From Symsagittifera roscoffensis (taxonomy: Eukaryota > Xenacoelomorpha > Acoela > Convolutidae): DNA of 64,000 bases. Position numbers and translations under genes: made by a program. Positions within the stretch are counted from its first letter, which is position 1. The number at the start of each line of letters is the position of its first letter. The notes beneath the pieces are model-generated. The model was given only the letters and a program-made list of their open reading frames with translations. It did no database searches and was not told the origin of the DNA. This document shows positions 25,053 to 36,440 of the stretch, piece after piece. The stretch lies in the NCBI RefSeq assembly GCF_963678635.1, contig NC_087064.1:42726411-42790410 (forward strand). The letters run 5' to 3'.

Positions 25053-25544
25053 TTGGACCAAAATACGGGATCTAAGACACACTCTGGTCCAATACCTCCT
25101 ACAACAGAATTGGTTTGGAACCGGAGAAGACAAGACGATAAAAAAGAAGAGGACGCGTGGCGTCATGCAACTGGCATGCCCCTATTAACCGATTTAAGCC
25201 TAGCTATGAGGAGAGATCCCTTGGCACTGATCAGGGGTGCCAGCAAGTTTGTGACGATCATATACAGTCCGGCAGTGGCGTTTGCATTCCCTGACGCGAA
25301 ATTGGAAGCTTATAGAATATCGGTGTTGCACCTGAACCTCATTTCAGCGGTGGACGGGAGCATACTCAATTGGTATGAACAAAATGTGCTACGCGAATTG
25401 ATGAGTGAGGATTTACTGTTCGCGAAAATAGCAGAGCCAGATATGACAGTAGTAAGCTTCAATGATCACTTGCAAGACCGAATGGGCGAAGTGGATAGAG
25501 GGCATATCGAAGTGTTTCCAAAACTCTGGAATTTGAGGCCCTAA
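25053..25544 (+). pseudogene. Segment of copy 2 retaining residues lost from copy 1
   Basis: An open frame of about 163 codons. It starts (after a frameshift) near GMPLLTDL and continues through KFVTIIYSPAVAFAFPDAKL and LNLISAVDGSILNWYEQ to FPKLWNLRP. In copy 1 the corresponding DNA jumps from MRIDPLA directly into LNWVEQ, so this segment shows what the intact protein carried. The function of the region is unknown. Confidence 0.7.
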
Positions 25545-25944
25545 AATAAAACAAACGGCGAGAAAACTAGAATTCATTGTCTAATAGAACCCATATCAGA
25601 AGGTGAGAGAAGAAACTGAAGACTGGGGCGACTGTAAAAAAAGCTGCCAGAAGAAATACCTGAATTTCCTTTAACTCGGAGGATGTTGCTCGGAGCAGAC
25701 TCCGTAGTGCACACTCCCAGGTTGGGAGACTCCGATGCCAACGAAAGAAGGATGGCATAACTCTCTGAATCGATGGAGCACTGCCGTTCTGCAATACACA
25801 CAGTTTGCATATGTGGATGAGTCGACGAGGAGAAGGATGAGCAATGCGGCCACTCAAAAACCTGGAAGATTCGAGGAAGAATGCGCCAAGTTGGACCTGG
25901 CGCCAACTGTCATGAGAGGCAAAGCGGACTTTTAAGAAGCCGCA

Positions 25945-26589
25945 TTGATAGTGATGAGTGTGAAGCCAGAATTAGCAATAAGTGAGAAGCTGCTGAATAG
26001 GACTGCTCTAGCGCCCTTCGGATGTGAGGAAGTCAAGATAAAACATGGAAAAAATGAGGACAATTCAGAGAGCAAGCTAGTTTTGCCGAAGTTCCCAGTC
26101 GAAGAAATGAAGGACGAGCAAGGACCTTCAAGGTCAGGAAAAAAAGAAGAGCGAGACGACGAGGAGAAAGAAAACCGACTACCGGAAGAACTGATGGAAC
26201 AGGATATCGACCCAGCGGGACGAAATGATGACAAAGCCTCAATGGTGGGTACGTCTAGCCTGGTTCTTTATTTCTTGGACGATGACGAAGTTGGAACAGA
26301 AACGTTGGCAGGGATGACTGAACCACCAGAAGATGAAACTTCCACGCTGGAACCTCGCTCAACCTTTATGAAATTAACCCATAACTGCCGGAGCATAACT
26401 TCTGGTAAGTCCAAAGCCACAACCAAGAAACTTCTAGCGGAGTCTCCGCACAGGAGAAGAATAGAAGGCGCAGCCACAGTACCTTTCTTGGGAACCCTGC
26501 CAGAAGAAGAGTGGGAAGTTCACCACAGGGATCATGAAAATAGAACAGGCTCTGATATGGTCAGAGTTGCTTTCATGGTAGAAGTCTAG
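25945..26589 (+). pseudogene. Segment of copy 2: charged linker and LPEEEWE region
   Basis: 214 codons open. The first two thirds are rich in Glu, Lys and Asp and poorly conserved against copy 1; the last third (SPHRRRIEG, LGTLPEEEWE, DMVRVAFM) is well conserved with 56.1-56.4 kb. This suggests a disordered, fast-evolving linker next to a structured block. Confidence 0.65.
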
Positions 26590-27202
26590 ACAGTAGTGCA
26601 GTGCTACGGGACCCAGTCGATGTTGAAAACAGGTCTCATCAGACCACTGATGCGGGGAACCCTCGAAAAGTTGCACGAATGTGAAGGGAGAGTGAGCGAA
26701 TTCTATATTAATTCAGCCACTGATGATGTTAAGAAAAACTGGGAGACGAAAGTGGATGGCAGATTGTCTGGCACGTCCCGCAAAATGGCCGTTGTAACGA
26801 TGGTGCCGCCCATCCTCATGGCAGAGTTGAGATCAGCCAGCTATGAGACCAAGAGGAGTGATCGCACTCTTAATGGTGCTACCCTGGAAATGGAGATACT
26901 AAGCCAGTGTGGTGAAAGCATTTTTCGGGATTTCAGACCATCATGCATGAATCACGGAAGCGTCATAGGCAGCTGAACCCAGTGGAATACAACCGATTGG
27001 CAGTATCGGATACCCTCTCGATTGACGAGCTGCCGGTGGATACAGGGAAGTGATGGAGTACAGGAACTCAGCTAGAGGACCCCTGATTGCTCTAGAAAGA
27101 AGAGGTGCCATAGAATATTAATTGGAAGAAATGATACAGGGCACAACGATGAAGCAAAAGGCGTATTGAACTTTATTCTCCTCCGAAATACACGCGGAAA
27201 CG

Positions 27203-27900
27203 GTGGATCAATTGGTGAGTGAGCCGTGGAGATGGAGAGCAGTAGTACTACGTCACTTTGAAGAAGAAATGCAAACGGTTCCAAAGATTCATGCTCTAAT
27301 AGCGATACCCTACGTCAGAACTGAGCTGCAACTACGGCGGGATTGTACGACGGGATTGACGATGGAAAAGTATGACTCCGAAGAAAGGAAAAGGTCGAAA
27401 GAAGAGAAAAGAGTCTTGATGACGAGTCTGAGAGACCTTATGATCTGTGAAGGAGCGGCAGTAGCGAGTGTGAAGCGGAGAGACGCTCTCTATTTCGTCC
27501 GGTTCAGGTTGAAACAAATGTCGGTACCAGCGCAGAATACTTGTGCAAAAATGCTGAGAGAAGGCAGTGATCTAGCAAAGACCTTGCTCTTACAAGCGCT
27601 ACTGGACATTTATCAGAGCAAGCTAATATGAGTGAACATGAAGAAACCATAGAAGTAGAACCAATGAAGAAGATCGATGAGATCAGATTGTCGAACAAGG
27701 AGCTTAGGCTCACGAACGAATCAATGGGGACACTGGAGAAGTTCAGTGAATACTGTGGACGGATCAGAAAGAAGTCGTACCATTATATGTTTCGAATTGT
27801 TGAAATAGCATATAATCCTTTCGTCTGTGAGGACATACGTGATTGTTATTTCGATTACGAACAAGCGATGTTGCTGAGATTCTGGTCGTCAAGAGTTTGA
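27203..27900 (+). pseudogene. Segment of copy 2: helical region with KRRDAL and AYNPFV blocks
   Basis: Two overlapping frames (27203-27631 and 27628-27900) together match the copy 1 stretch spanning 55.4 to 54.8 kb. Conserved strings are RTELQLR, KRRDALYFVRF, SNKELRL, AYNPFV and YFDYEQ. A small frameshift lies near the overlap. The same region survives in copy 3 at 45394-45774. Confidence 0.65.
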
Positions 27901-29755
27901 ACGATAGGAAGCATTGCCAGTCAGCAAGTCAAATTGGGACGACTCGTGTTGGAAGAAAAATGACTGGACCTTCCATAGAGAAAACTGATAACCGAGTTGA
28001 ATTTGGTTTGAATTTGGTTTGGAGCTACTGAGAACGAGCCTGATGGTGGTGTGGGAGTTGATGAAACCATCTTGGTGGCCGAGTTTAAACGCGGATTCGA
28101 TATTACGAGCGACTCAGGATGTGCAAAGAGAACTAATTGCAGATTGTAACTTGCGTGACCTCAACGTCATCTACAACTTGTTGACAACAGCCTCTAGGAG
28201 CAACCAAGAGAACAATGTGGAGTTGCCTGACTGGGGACCAGTAGACTGGGTCGAACCTGGTAGCTGTCTGACGAAAGTCTGTGGACTAGAATGTCATATG
28301 TGTGGAGGTCTCGACTGCATGAACACACTTGCGAAACATCATAAGTAATTGACGATGCTGTTCGGAAACATAGTGATAAAAGCAAAAAGGTAAAAAGAAC
28401 TAATTGCAGATTGCCATGGAAGAACTGAAGTGAATATAATGACTGCACTAGGTTTCTACAGCATGTTTAGTTCTTTAGAGTCACTATTGAAATTAGACAC
28501 AAGGACATGAGATGGTCGCAGCCATCAGTGTAGAAGTATTTCCGTGAACATTACAAACTGAACAGAAAACATATCGGAAAGTGGAGAGAAGCAATAGATG
28601 TGGAAATGAATATCAGGCAGAGTGAAACTTATCGCAGACCGTCAGGAGCGCGATACCTAGTAGGATCGACGTTGGCGCCAAAAGCAGATACCAAGTACAT
28701 TTCGTAGCAGTGGATGTACAGAGTACAAGGACGATCGTGGAAAAAGCCTTCTCCGTTCCAAAATGCGTAAGACTTGCGAGAGCGTCGGAGAAACCTATTG
28801 AGTTATTATGTTAGATGATTGCCGCGGCTCCAGAAAGAACCACGGACGAGTTAGAACCGATACTGGAAAAAAAGTTAGTGGGATATGCCAGCGGGAACTT
28901 CAGTGATTTTGATAGACACAGACAGAGAGGCTCAACAGCGACGGATTATAATGCAGTAGACGAGAATGATGAAATCCATCGAGTGATGATGGAAGTGGAA
29001 CCGCAACTGGAAGCTTCGGGGAAACGAAACTGGAAGAGCATCATATTAGCACATATGAATTCTCGTGCCATTGTTCGCTACAAACATGGTGATATCCCGG
29101 ACGAGGTAATCTGGTGTTGATCTGGAACTCTCGAGAGCGTCTCTCCATGGATTTACCAGACTCATCACATACCATAACGATAGTGATAGTTGGAGTTATG
29201 ATGGCGACTCGATGGATAGAAGCTCATGTTGAAGAGAACCCCGACAAGAAGTATCGACCAAAAAGCAGTTAGAGGAACTGGATTGCCTAACAGATTTAGA
29301 TCTTTTTGAGACAATGCGCAAAATCGTGTTAATTCCGATGGAAATAAAGAAATTATGAGCCAAATGATGACTGATGGTATGGTTCAGAGCCAACATGATT
29401 GCATGGTTGTACGAGTGTGCCAAGAAGCACAGAGCAGAGTGTACAGTTCGTATCAGATGGACATAAGATCGGAATCTTTCAAACGAGCTTTTGTAAAGCA
29501 TCGGAATGCAGTGACTACAGCAGTGAAGAGGACGTCGAAAACGAATGGTTGTGACGGGAGATAAAGAGAAGAAATGTTGAAGGAACATCTGGAGACAAAC
29601 CATAACAGCTTCTGCAGAAACAGGGAAACCCCTCTACCATGTTGCCAAGAAAGGGTAGAAGAGCAGAGGTGTTGTTGGACTGCCTCCAACCGCGCAGAAT
29701 AGCCACCGATATGTTGCAAGACACCGAGACCGAGAGTGCGGAATCGATGTTACAG

Positions 29756-29979
29756 AGGGAAGAGATGGATCAGTGACAAAAAAGCCGAGGACAAAATGCA
29801 AAAAAGAGAATGATTAGAATAAATTAGATGTTTTGGAATTTATAAACGATGAAAATCAAAGTAAAAAAAAGAAAAGAATAACTGGAAGCGAAAAACTCAA
29901 ATGAGAAACCTAGAAACTAAGCTCGAAATTGAAACTAAATAGAAAAAAAACCTTTAGTATTTTTGAGTTTAAGAAGTGT
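29756..29979 (+). other. Conserved C-terminal tail and 3' untranslated region of copy 2
   Basis: Matches the minus-strand tail seen twice in copy 3 (around 43074-43340 and 39879-40150). A short frame from about 29820 (NKLDVLEFINDEN) corresponds to the NLEVLELLNDEK tail there, but here it ends early. Confidence 0.5.
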
Positions 29980-31440
29980 TGCATTTATGAAATTGCAATG
30001 TGAGTTTAGTTAAAGTTTTTAGAGACACTTACTGTTTTTTTAGAGAGGCTTGAGTGAAAGGTATATTAAAATATTCCAGCCTGTATGATTGTTTAATCAA
30101 CTAAGATGACTGTTCACTTAGTGATGACATGAAAGACTTGAGTATTCTCTTGAAGAGAGTAGTTATTTCAATGTTCCTTCTAACCACTGAGCTTCTTAAT
30201 TTTATTAATCAGGACCAATTACAACAAAATTTTCGAAGGGAGGAAGCATAATAGGGTAATTTTAGTTTGTTGGTTGGCAGGACTGTCCTGCGTCCCAACA
30301 CATTCTAAACCTAGGAGAAGAATTTTCAAATCGAAATAATGGCATGAATGTCAGAGAAGACATTTTATCTTAAGTCATATCCTCAGGGTGCAGATTAATG
30401 AAGAGTGTTGGAAGGCTGTAGCGATGTGGTATGATGCCATTTGTAGTTTGCAGTGAGTCGATATATTGTGGATAAAAGGTCTTTTCATGCATTTTGTAAG
30501 TTCTGTGCGATGACACTGTATCATTTTAATGAAGTTCACAAGGTTCATTGAGGACATTGAAAGGTTGTCCGAGGAGTATGTGACATACGACCAGTATGGC
30601 GGTCGAAATGCATGTGAACAACGAAAGAACGAAAGAGAAAATTGGCAGTTTCGACGAATTAACAGTGTTAATCGTTCAATTCCACAAAATGGTAGAAATC
30701 AATTTGCAGTGACAAAGTATTATTTTAAAAATTCTTTCGAAAATAAAAACACATCAAGACCTTGCAAATTCGCAGTAACTGAAAAAGCGCGAAAATCAGA
30801 AGAACAATTTTCGCTAGTAGAATTAAAAATGATTCTCGACAGTGAAGAATAGATCGTTTAAACTAAATTGAAATTACTATCGAGACTCTCCAAACAATTG
30901 TACAGGTACAATCGTTACGGAGCTGTTCCCGAGAATTCGGAGGGGTATTGGGAAGGTTCTACTACCCTTACTAGATTGTAATAAGACCGCTCTTCGAACG
31001 GGTTCGATAATCCGGAAGGGTCTTGGGAAGAGACTGAAACTAGTTTTCAAACAACTTTTAGCTTCCGGAAATGTGTTGATTTGAATTTAATTTACATTTT
31101 TTCAGAATATGAGAAGCTGGAGGTTGAGGGAAAGGGTTGATCCATTTACGATGGATATAGTGGTTTATTCTACTGAACAAAAACAATCGTAATTTGATAA
31201 TAATTATTAGCCCTGTTTTAAGGAGTGACCTCGTGGTCTGGGGATACTGAGCCCCAGCCATGAGCTCACTAATTTTGGGTGTAACCAAGTAAAATGCGCA
31301 ATCTGGCCGATAGCTCTAAATAGTAACGACTTTTTGACCCGATGTTAATGGAACACTCATTGAGCTGGCTTTGGTAGACACGGTTAAAAGCATGTAAATT
31401 TGTGATTAGACGCTTGCCAGTCGTTTCATAACCTAGTTTT
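29980..31440 (+). repeat. LTR-like 3' region of copy 2
   Basis: Recurs in inverted orientation at 38.2-39.8 kb downstream of copy 3, and parts recur at 47.5-49.2 and 51.2-52.3 kb. Shared landmarks include TGTTCCTTCTAACCAC, GGACTGTCCTGCGTCC (GGACGGTCCTGC in reverse), the ACATTC/GACC-ATGTGACATACTCC block, CGTGGTCTGGGGA and CCAGCCATGAGCTCACTA. Its position right after the coding region in every copy fits a long terminal repeat plus 3' UTR. TG...CA termini cannot be placed. The 107-codon frame at 30529-30852 inside it is probably fortuitous. Confidence 0.6.
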
Positions 31441-32330
31441 TTTCCGTAGGTATGAACTTCCGGGCGAATGTTACAGTAATTGAGTCCCAACAACTTTTCT
31501 GTGCATTCAATGCCAAACTATACAGATCGATTACATCCGAAGAGGAAACAAACAAACTGCAGAACGAGCTGAAGGTAACATCACAAGGGGCGAAATGCAG
31601 CCTGTTGATTTTCAACTTGTCAAAAAGTCGCAAATTAACGTTAACAATAAGGAAAAAAGGTACCAGAACGTAACTTCACTCTGGATAGTAAATCATACCT
31701 AAGCAACGTAGAAACTGAGAAAGACCTAGGAGTATTTGAGGATATGAAATTGTCGTTTCGCAACACACTGCCAAGAAAACAAAGCTGGCGTACATTATGG
31801 TAGCGATAGTAGGCAAAATTTTTCTGAACTCAAGCAAGGACATCTTTACAACCTTGTTGATGGATTTTAGTGAGACCGCACCTAGAATCTTGTATGCAAA
31901 CCAGACTTGGAATCCATACAAGAAGAAAGTTAAGGTCAAAATAGAAAATGAACAACGACGCGCAACGAAACTAGTCCCAGGCATACGCAATTTTAGCTAT
32001 TCAAACAGACTAACAATTCTGAACCTCCCAACTCTCAAAAAGAGATGAAACGGAGTGAGAATGATTGAAATTTACAAAATCTTAAGCAAAATATATGATA
32101 TAGCAGCTGAAGGACTTTTCTCAATTAATGAAGGGGACTCGCCAGGAACCCGTAAAAAACCATCACCGAAAAGACCAGGAACACCTCACGAAGCAATTTT
32201 TTTATCATAGCAGCTATTAATGACTGGAAATCACAGCCAGAAGCGATTATATCAAGCAAAAGTAATAACATATTCGAAACAAAATTGAATTAATTATGGG
32301 CATCTGAAAATGTACAACACACTGTATATT
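31441..32330 (+). pseudogene. LINE 3' fragment: C-terminal part of a reverse transcriptase ORF
   Basis: Begins just before the catalytic box (FCAFNAKLYRSI where FADDTKLYRSI is usual). It continues through KLQNELKVTS, KDIFTTLL, NQTWNPYKKK, ENEQRRATKLVPG and LTILNLPTLKKR to a SINEGDSPGTR tail and ends near 32330. This is the typical order of a CR1/L2-type LINE C-terminus. At least three frameshifts are present. It is 5'-truncated and abuts the LTR-like region. Confidence 0.8.
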
Positions 32331-32588
32331 AAATGACGTAATGGGCGTCCAAAGAACAACTGATCGATAAAAATTAAATTTGTCCTCAAACTTCTCATGG
32401 GTTGAGTAATTACACTCATGAACAGGCTACTAGTTCCAATGCTAACCTACTTTGTAGCATCTGAGCCACCAAGTAGAGCAAACATTATGAAATTTAAGCA
32501 GTCACGTGTTTAGGCAGTTACATGTCTTAATCGAAATAAACAGAAGCTGTACAGCCAGGAGTCTCCTTCTGAAAATCAAAAAGCAATC
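32331..32588. other. Short flank before the Penelope element
   Basis: No feature recognised; probably includes LINE 3' UTR and the decayed N-terminal coding part of the Penelope element. Confidence 0.4.
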
Positions 32589-33461
32589 TTGAAAAGGCTT
32601 TTCAATATGGCGATCAGCAAAGTATATTTCAAGTGTAATGATTCAAGGTATGTGCAGGTTGATGGTCTACCAATGGGTGCTTCCCTCGCGATAATTCTGG
32701 CAAACCTATGGCTGAAAAGGTACGAGTTTGCTCTAAGACAAGATATACCGGTGGGAACTGACATACAGCCAATGAATGGCAAAAACGGTTTGTGCCCATG
32801 CTGCCGCAGGAAAGTAACATATAGATCAAAGGGGGTTAAACGCGAGTGTTGCCCAAACTGGTATCACCTAAAATGCGGGAAAATGTTTGAGGATGAGTAC
32901 GCATCAATAACCGAGGTAGCCTGGTACTGTGAAAGCTGCTGCCGCGCTAAAAACAAGGAGATGGATACTCCACAAGTAAAATTGTTCCTCAGGTATGTGG
33001 ATGACATTGTTAGAACAGTCAGAGGTGAGCCGAGTTGTGTTCTCGGTGCCGCCAATTCTCTTCTTCCAAATCTACAGTTCATTCTAGAGGAAACTAATTC
33101 AGGAGGAAATTTGCCGTCCCTGGAAATGAACATAAAGGTATCGCAGGATAGGAGTGTAACCTGCAATTGGTATCAAAAACCAACAGATACTGGGAGTATA
33201 CTGAACTATAGAAGCTGCGCCCCAACTCAGTATAAGCGTAGTGTTATCCACGGCACTCTACTCAGAGTTTTTAGGAGTACATCAAACTGGCAGCAATTTA
33301 ATAAGGCCATGGATACTATTAGTCCGCAATGGCTGACAAATCAGTACCCTGAAAATTGGTCCGCAAATGTGGCGGCAGACGCGCTGTGCAAAACCATCGA
33401 GGCTAAGGGCAAAAGTGTGGATAGTGGAGGAGTTTGTCAATCCAATCCCCAAAGGAGCTGA
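32589..33461 (+). CDS. Penelope-like reverse transcriptase with an inserted PHD-type zinc finger (partial)
   Basis: 290 codons open. Residues 26-42 (GLPMGASLAIILANLWL) are the template/primer-grip motif of Penelope-like reverse transcriptases; residues 136-139 (YVDD) are the catalytic box. Between them lies a PHD-like finger: C69-x2-C72, C87/C88, W91-Y-H93-x2-C96, and W112-Y-C114-x2-C117. Downstream are FILEETNSGGNLPSLEM and SVTCNWYQKPTDTG, typical of the family's thumb. Upstream motifs are missing, so the copy is 5'-truncated or frameshifted; the first codon is arbitrary. The GIY-YIG endonuclease follows at 33.6 kb. A finger at this place would be surface-exposed between palm strands and could read chromatin marks; that is inference. 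Confidence 0.75.
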   Translation: MKRLFNMAISKVYFKCNDSRYVQVDGLPMGASLAIILANLWLKRYEFALRQDIPVGTDIQPMNGKNGLCPCCRRKVTYRSKGVKRECCPNWYHLKCGKMFEDEYASITEVAWYCESCCRAKNKEMDTPQVKLFLRYVDDIVRTVRGEPSCVLGAANSLLPNLQFILEETNSGGNLPSLEMNIKVSQDRSVTCNWYQKPTDTGSILNYRSCAPTQYKRSVIHGTLLRVFRSTSNWQQFNKAMDTISPQWLTNQYPENWSANVAADALCKTIEAKGKSVDSGGVCQSNPQRS

Positions 33462-33835
33462 ATCCACCAATGCTGATTTGCAATATAGAGGTAATCAAAG
33501 CCAACATTTCACCACAGGAAAACTAGAGTTGTGTTTGCCCTCACTGAAGTCAGCACTTTCTAATGACCTAAAGTCAAGAGTGGTTTAAAAATTGTAATGT
33601 AGTGGATGTACTTCTACCTATGTCGGTTCAACATTTGACCACTAGAATTGAGGAACATAAGAAAGCAGACTCACCGGTAGGCCTCCACCTTCAGCAATGC
33701 AGTCTTGATGGAAATAGCGCAAATCTTAGTTGGCAAATTATAGATAGGTCAAACAACCGAACAAAACTTTTAACACTAGAGGCAAGACATATAAGGAAAG
33801 AGAAGCCGGGCTTGAACACTGCGATGAGTTAAGAA
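33462..33835 (+). pseudogene. GIY-YIG endonuclease region of the Penelope-like element (frameshifted)
   Basis: After SNDLKSRVV and a stop, the DNA encodes CSGCTSTYVGST in one frame and HLTTRIEEHKKADSPVG in another from about 33637. Together they give the C-x2-C...YVGxT...R-x2-EH order of the GIY-YIG endonuclease that ends canonical Penelope proteins. The frames are out of register by a small indel, so this copy could not make the fused enzyme. The tail LTLEARHIRKEKPG recurs in the relics at 6.5 and 14.9 kb. Confidence 0.75.
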
Positions 33836-34080
33836 GCAAGGAGTTAACACTAAAAATTTAATTTCAAATTTTTTTTTGGTTTTTTACTTAAAACATTTAT
33901 GTTTAAATCAAATTATGACTCGGAAACTTCCAGACATGACTAACATGATGGTTTAGAACCAAAATTTACGTGAATTATTGTAAATAATATTTGTAAATTG
34001 GTGTTTTTTCATCATTTAGATTATTTTATTGTAAAAATACTGACAATGCACAGAGTTTCGAAAACGTTTGAAATTTAATT
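33836..34080 (+). other. 3' untranslated region of the Penelope-like element
   Basis: AT-rich. Contains TTATTGTAAAAATACTGAC and AAAACGTTTGAAATTTAAT, which recur after the Penelope relics near 15.18 kb and 6.93 kb respectively. That marks the 3' end of the element family. Confidence 0.5.
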
Positions 34081-34500
34081 TTTATCTGAAATTTCTTAAG
34101 TTAAAATCAAATATTCAACAGCCTTTACATCTTAATGCACCGTTTTTTTGTTTTTATCTATTTGGTTCCAATCAGGAAATAGACGTTAAAATTTTTAACG
34201 ATGAGACAACTCGCCAACAGAAAAGAGGCAAAAACATAGTCATCGAAAGCATAGTAGATAAAACCGATGAAAAATATTTTACATAGTGCCAGAATTTCAT
34301 ACATTACCGTTTTCAGTACTCGGTAAAGTACAAAACAGCTTCTTAAAACCAAATTAGGGGTTTTATCTATGTATACTATAATTATACACTAACTCCTATG
34401 TTTAAGCATAATAATCTTGCAGGTTTAGCGAAAGAGTTTTTTCATGTTTAAGCTATATCATATATTGCAATACTTACGAAATTTGTTTTCAATCAGTTTT
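34081..34500. other. AT-rich stretch, nothing recognised
   Basis: No supported frame or repeat structure. Confidence 0.4.
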
Positions 34501-36440
34501 CCGCAAGGTCATTAGCTTTCAGTGTTTTTTTGCGAGGCTAAATTAAGTCTGTTTGTCTGTATACTTGTTTTTTAAATTAATTTGATTATGCCTGTCTACC
34601 TCTCCTAACTTTTAAACTTTCATCTATCTATTATATTTTTAAAAAGGGGCTTCACTATCTCGCCATGTTAAGGTTTTTTCAGCGTCTTGTTTTTGCATGT
34701 TTAACAAAAGAATTTTTCACGCTTAAGTTATATCGCATATTGCTGTGGTTAAGGTTTTTTTTTCGATTTTATCAGTTCAAATTCAGTGTTTATTTCATCA
34801 GGTCTGAAATTAGCAACCTAATAATGGGATGTTGTCATAGTTTTCCCAGGTTTTGCAATTCTGGCCTCCATATATCAATAACCAAATCCTTTCAGCTTAC
34901 GAGACAGGCAATTTTCGAGATTTTTCAAAAACTTCTATAAAAACTAAATTTCATTTGCTGTCTGGATTGCAAATCTTGCCTTCAAATCTAACTTCTCAAA
35001 TCCTTATTCTCATATGACGTTTCTTATGGTTTTTTCAAAAGCTTAGATTTTAAATATTTCCACATCGTTGAAGATCTAGACATCATCAGAAAAACTCCTG
35101 TTGTTGGACATCATCAGAAAAACTCTCAGGGGTTCCGAATCTTGCTTATAATTATGGCTGCTCAAATACTTGTAGTTTTCGAGATTTGACGTTTTTTAGG
35201 ATAATTTTTTCAAAATCTTTCAGAAAAAAGATATATATAAATTCACAAAATTTGATATTTGTGTCTCTGCGGTCAGGCTCTGTCAAGGAGTTGCGAATTT
35301 TGCCTCCAAACTTGATTGCTCAAATCCTTGTAGTTTTCGAGATCTGACGGTTTTTAGGATTTTCTTAAGTTTTTCAGAGAACTTAAGGTATAAAAAATTT
35401 CACAAATTTTGAAATTACCATCTATATAGTGAGGCCCTGTCATGGTACTCCCAAGATTGCGAATTTTGCCTACAAAAATGACTGCTCAAAATCTTGTAGG
35501 TTTCCAGATATGATGTTTTTTGTAATTTTTTCAAAAAAATTTCATGAAAATCAAATAGTTTTTTTTTCTTCAAAAATTTGAAATTCCTAACCTACAGTTA
35601 GGGCAGTCAGTTAGGGCAGTCAGTTAGGGCAGTCCTAACCTACAGTTAGGGCACTCAGTGGTTGCAAATTTGGATTCCAATTAAGAAAGCCCAAATCTTT
35701 TAGTCTAAGGGATAGGACGATTTTTGTGATATTTCTGTGGAAATTTCCAGAAAACTCAAATAACAAAATATTTCATTCAAGTGAAATTCCCAACCCTGTA
35801 TTTGTGTGCTGTCAGAGAACTTTCAAAGATTGCGAACATTGCCAACAAATAAGACTTAAACTTAAACTTTAAAAAAATTTGACAAATTTTGAAATTACCA
35901 TCTATGTAGTGAGGCCCTGTCATGGTACTTACAAGAGTGCGAATTTTGCCTCCAAATATGACTGCTCAAAATCTTGTAGGTTTCCAGATATGATGTTTTT
36001 TGTAATTTTTTCAAAAAACTTTCATGAAAATCAAATAGTTTTTTTTCTTCAAAGTTTGAAATTCCTAACCTGTAGTTGGGGGCAGTCAGAGTAATCTCAG
36101 TGGTTGCAAATTTGGCTTCCAATTAAAAAAGCCCAAATCTTTTAGTTTAAGAGATAAGACGATTTTTGTGACTTTTCTGTGGAAATTTCCAGAAAACTCA
36201 AATAACAAAATAATTCACTCAAGTGAAATTCCCAACCCTGTATTTGTGTGCTGTCAGAGAACTTTCAAATACTGCTGAAATCTGGGTAGTTTTCGAGATG
36301 TGAATTTTTTTTTTCTCAAACAAAACCCTTTTTAGAAAACTTAATGTGAAGTTTCTCAAATTTCGATTTTCCCAATGTCGTAGTTCGGTTCTATAAGAGT
36401 ACTCTCAAAATTGGCAATTCTTGCTTTCAAATGCGACTGC
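34501..36440. repeat. Satellite-like diverged tandem repeats
   Basis: Recurring landmarks are GCGAATTTTGCCTCCAAA, GACTGCTCAAAATCTTGTAG, TTTTCGAGATxTGACG and GAGGCCCTGTCATGGTACT, spaced about 110-200 bases apart. Clear occurrences lie near 34860, 34970, 35140, 35300, 35455, 35660, 35830, 35940 and 36105. The part from 35880 is nearly the same as 46020-46600. A 13-base repeat (CAGTTAGGGCAGT) lies at 35590-35650. Confidence 0.7.

Larger units (their letters stand above)
24400..29755 (+). pseudogene. Decayed copy of the giant post-integrase coding region (copy 2)
   Basis: Segments in shifting frames follow, in order, the minus-strand coding region at 59.1-52.9 kb. Matching pairs include FSSTTALSF/FSSTTTLRH, FVTFGAKKFVKGPA/YVIFGHENFVKGPA, GMPLLTDLSLAMRRDPLA, LAESPHRRRIEGA/LHESPRRRKIEES, LGTLPEEEWE, RTELQLRRD, KRRDALYFVRF, AYNPFVCEDIRDCYFDYEQ and THRNAVTTAVKR-like near the end. 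The part equal to the SGNH-like domain (about 250 codons) is deleted near 24700. Conversely this copy keeps about 55 codons near 25240-25390 that copy 1 has lost. Divergence from copy 1 is high, so it represents another subfamily, closer to copy 3 at 43-45.9 kb. Confidence 0.85.

Noticed and set aside
30529-30852. 107-codon frame in the LTR-like region of copy 2
   Set aside because: The homologous DNA at 39.0-39.2 kb does not keep the frame, so it is probably fortuitous.
35585-35655. TTAGGG strings suggesting telomeric repeats
   Set aside because: They recur every 13 bases as part of CAGTTAGGGCAGT, not as a 6-base array, and sit inside a satellite with other units.
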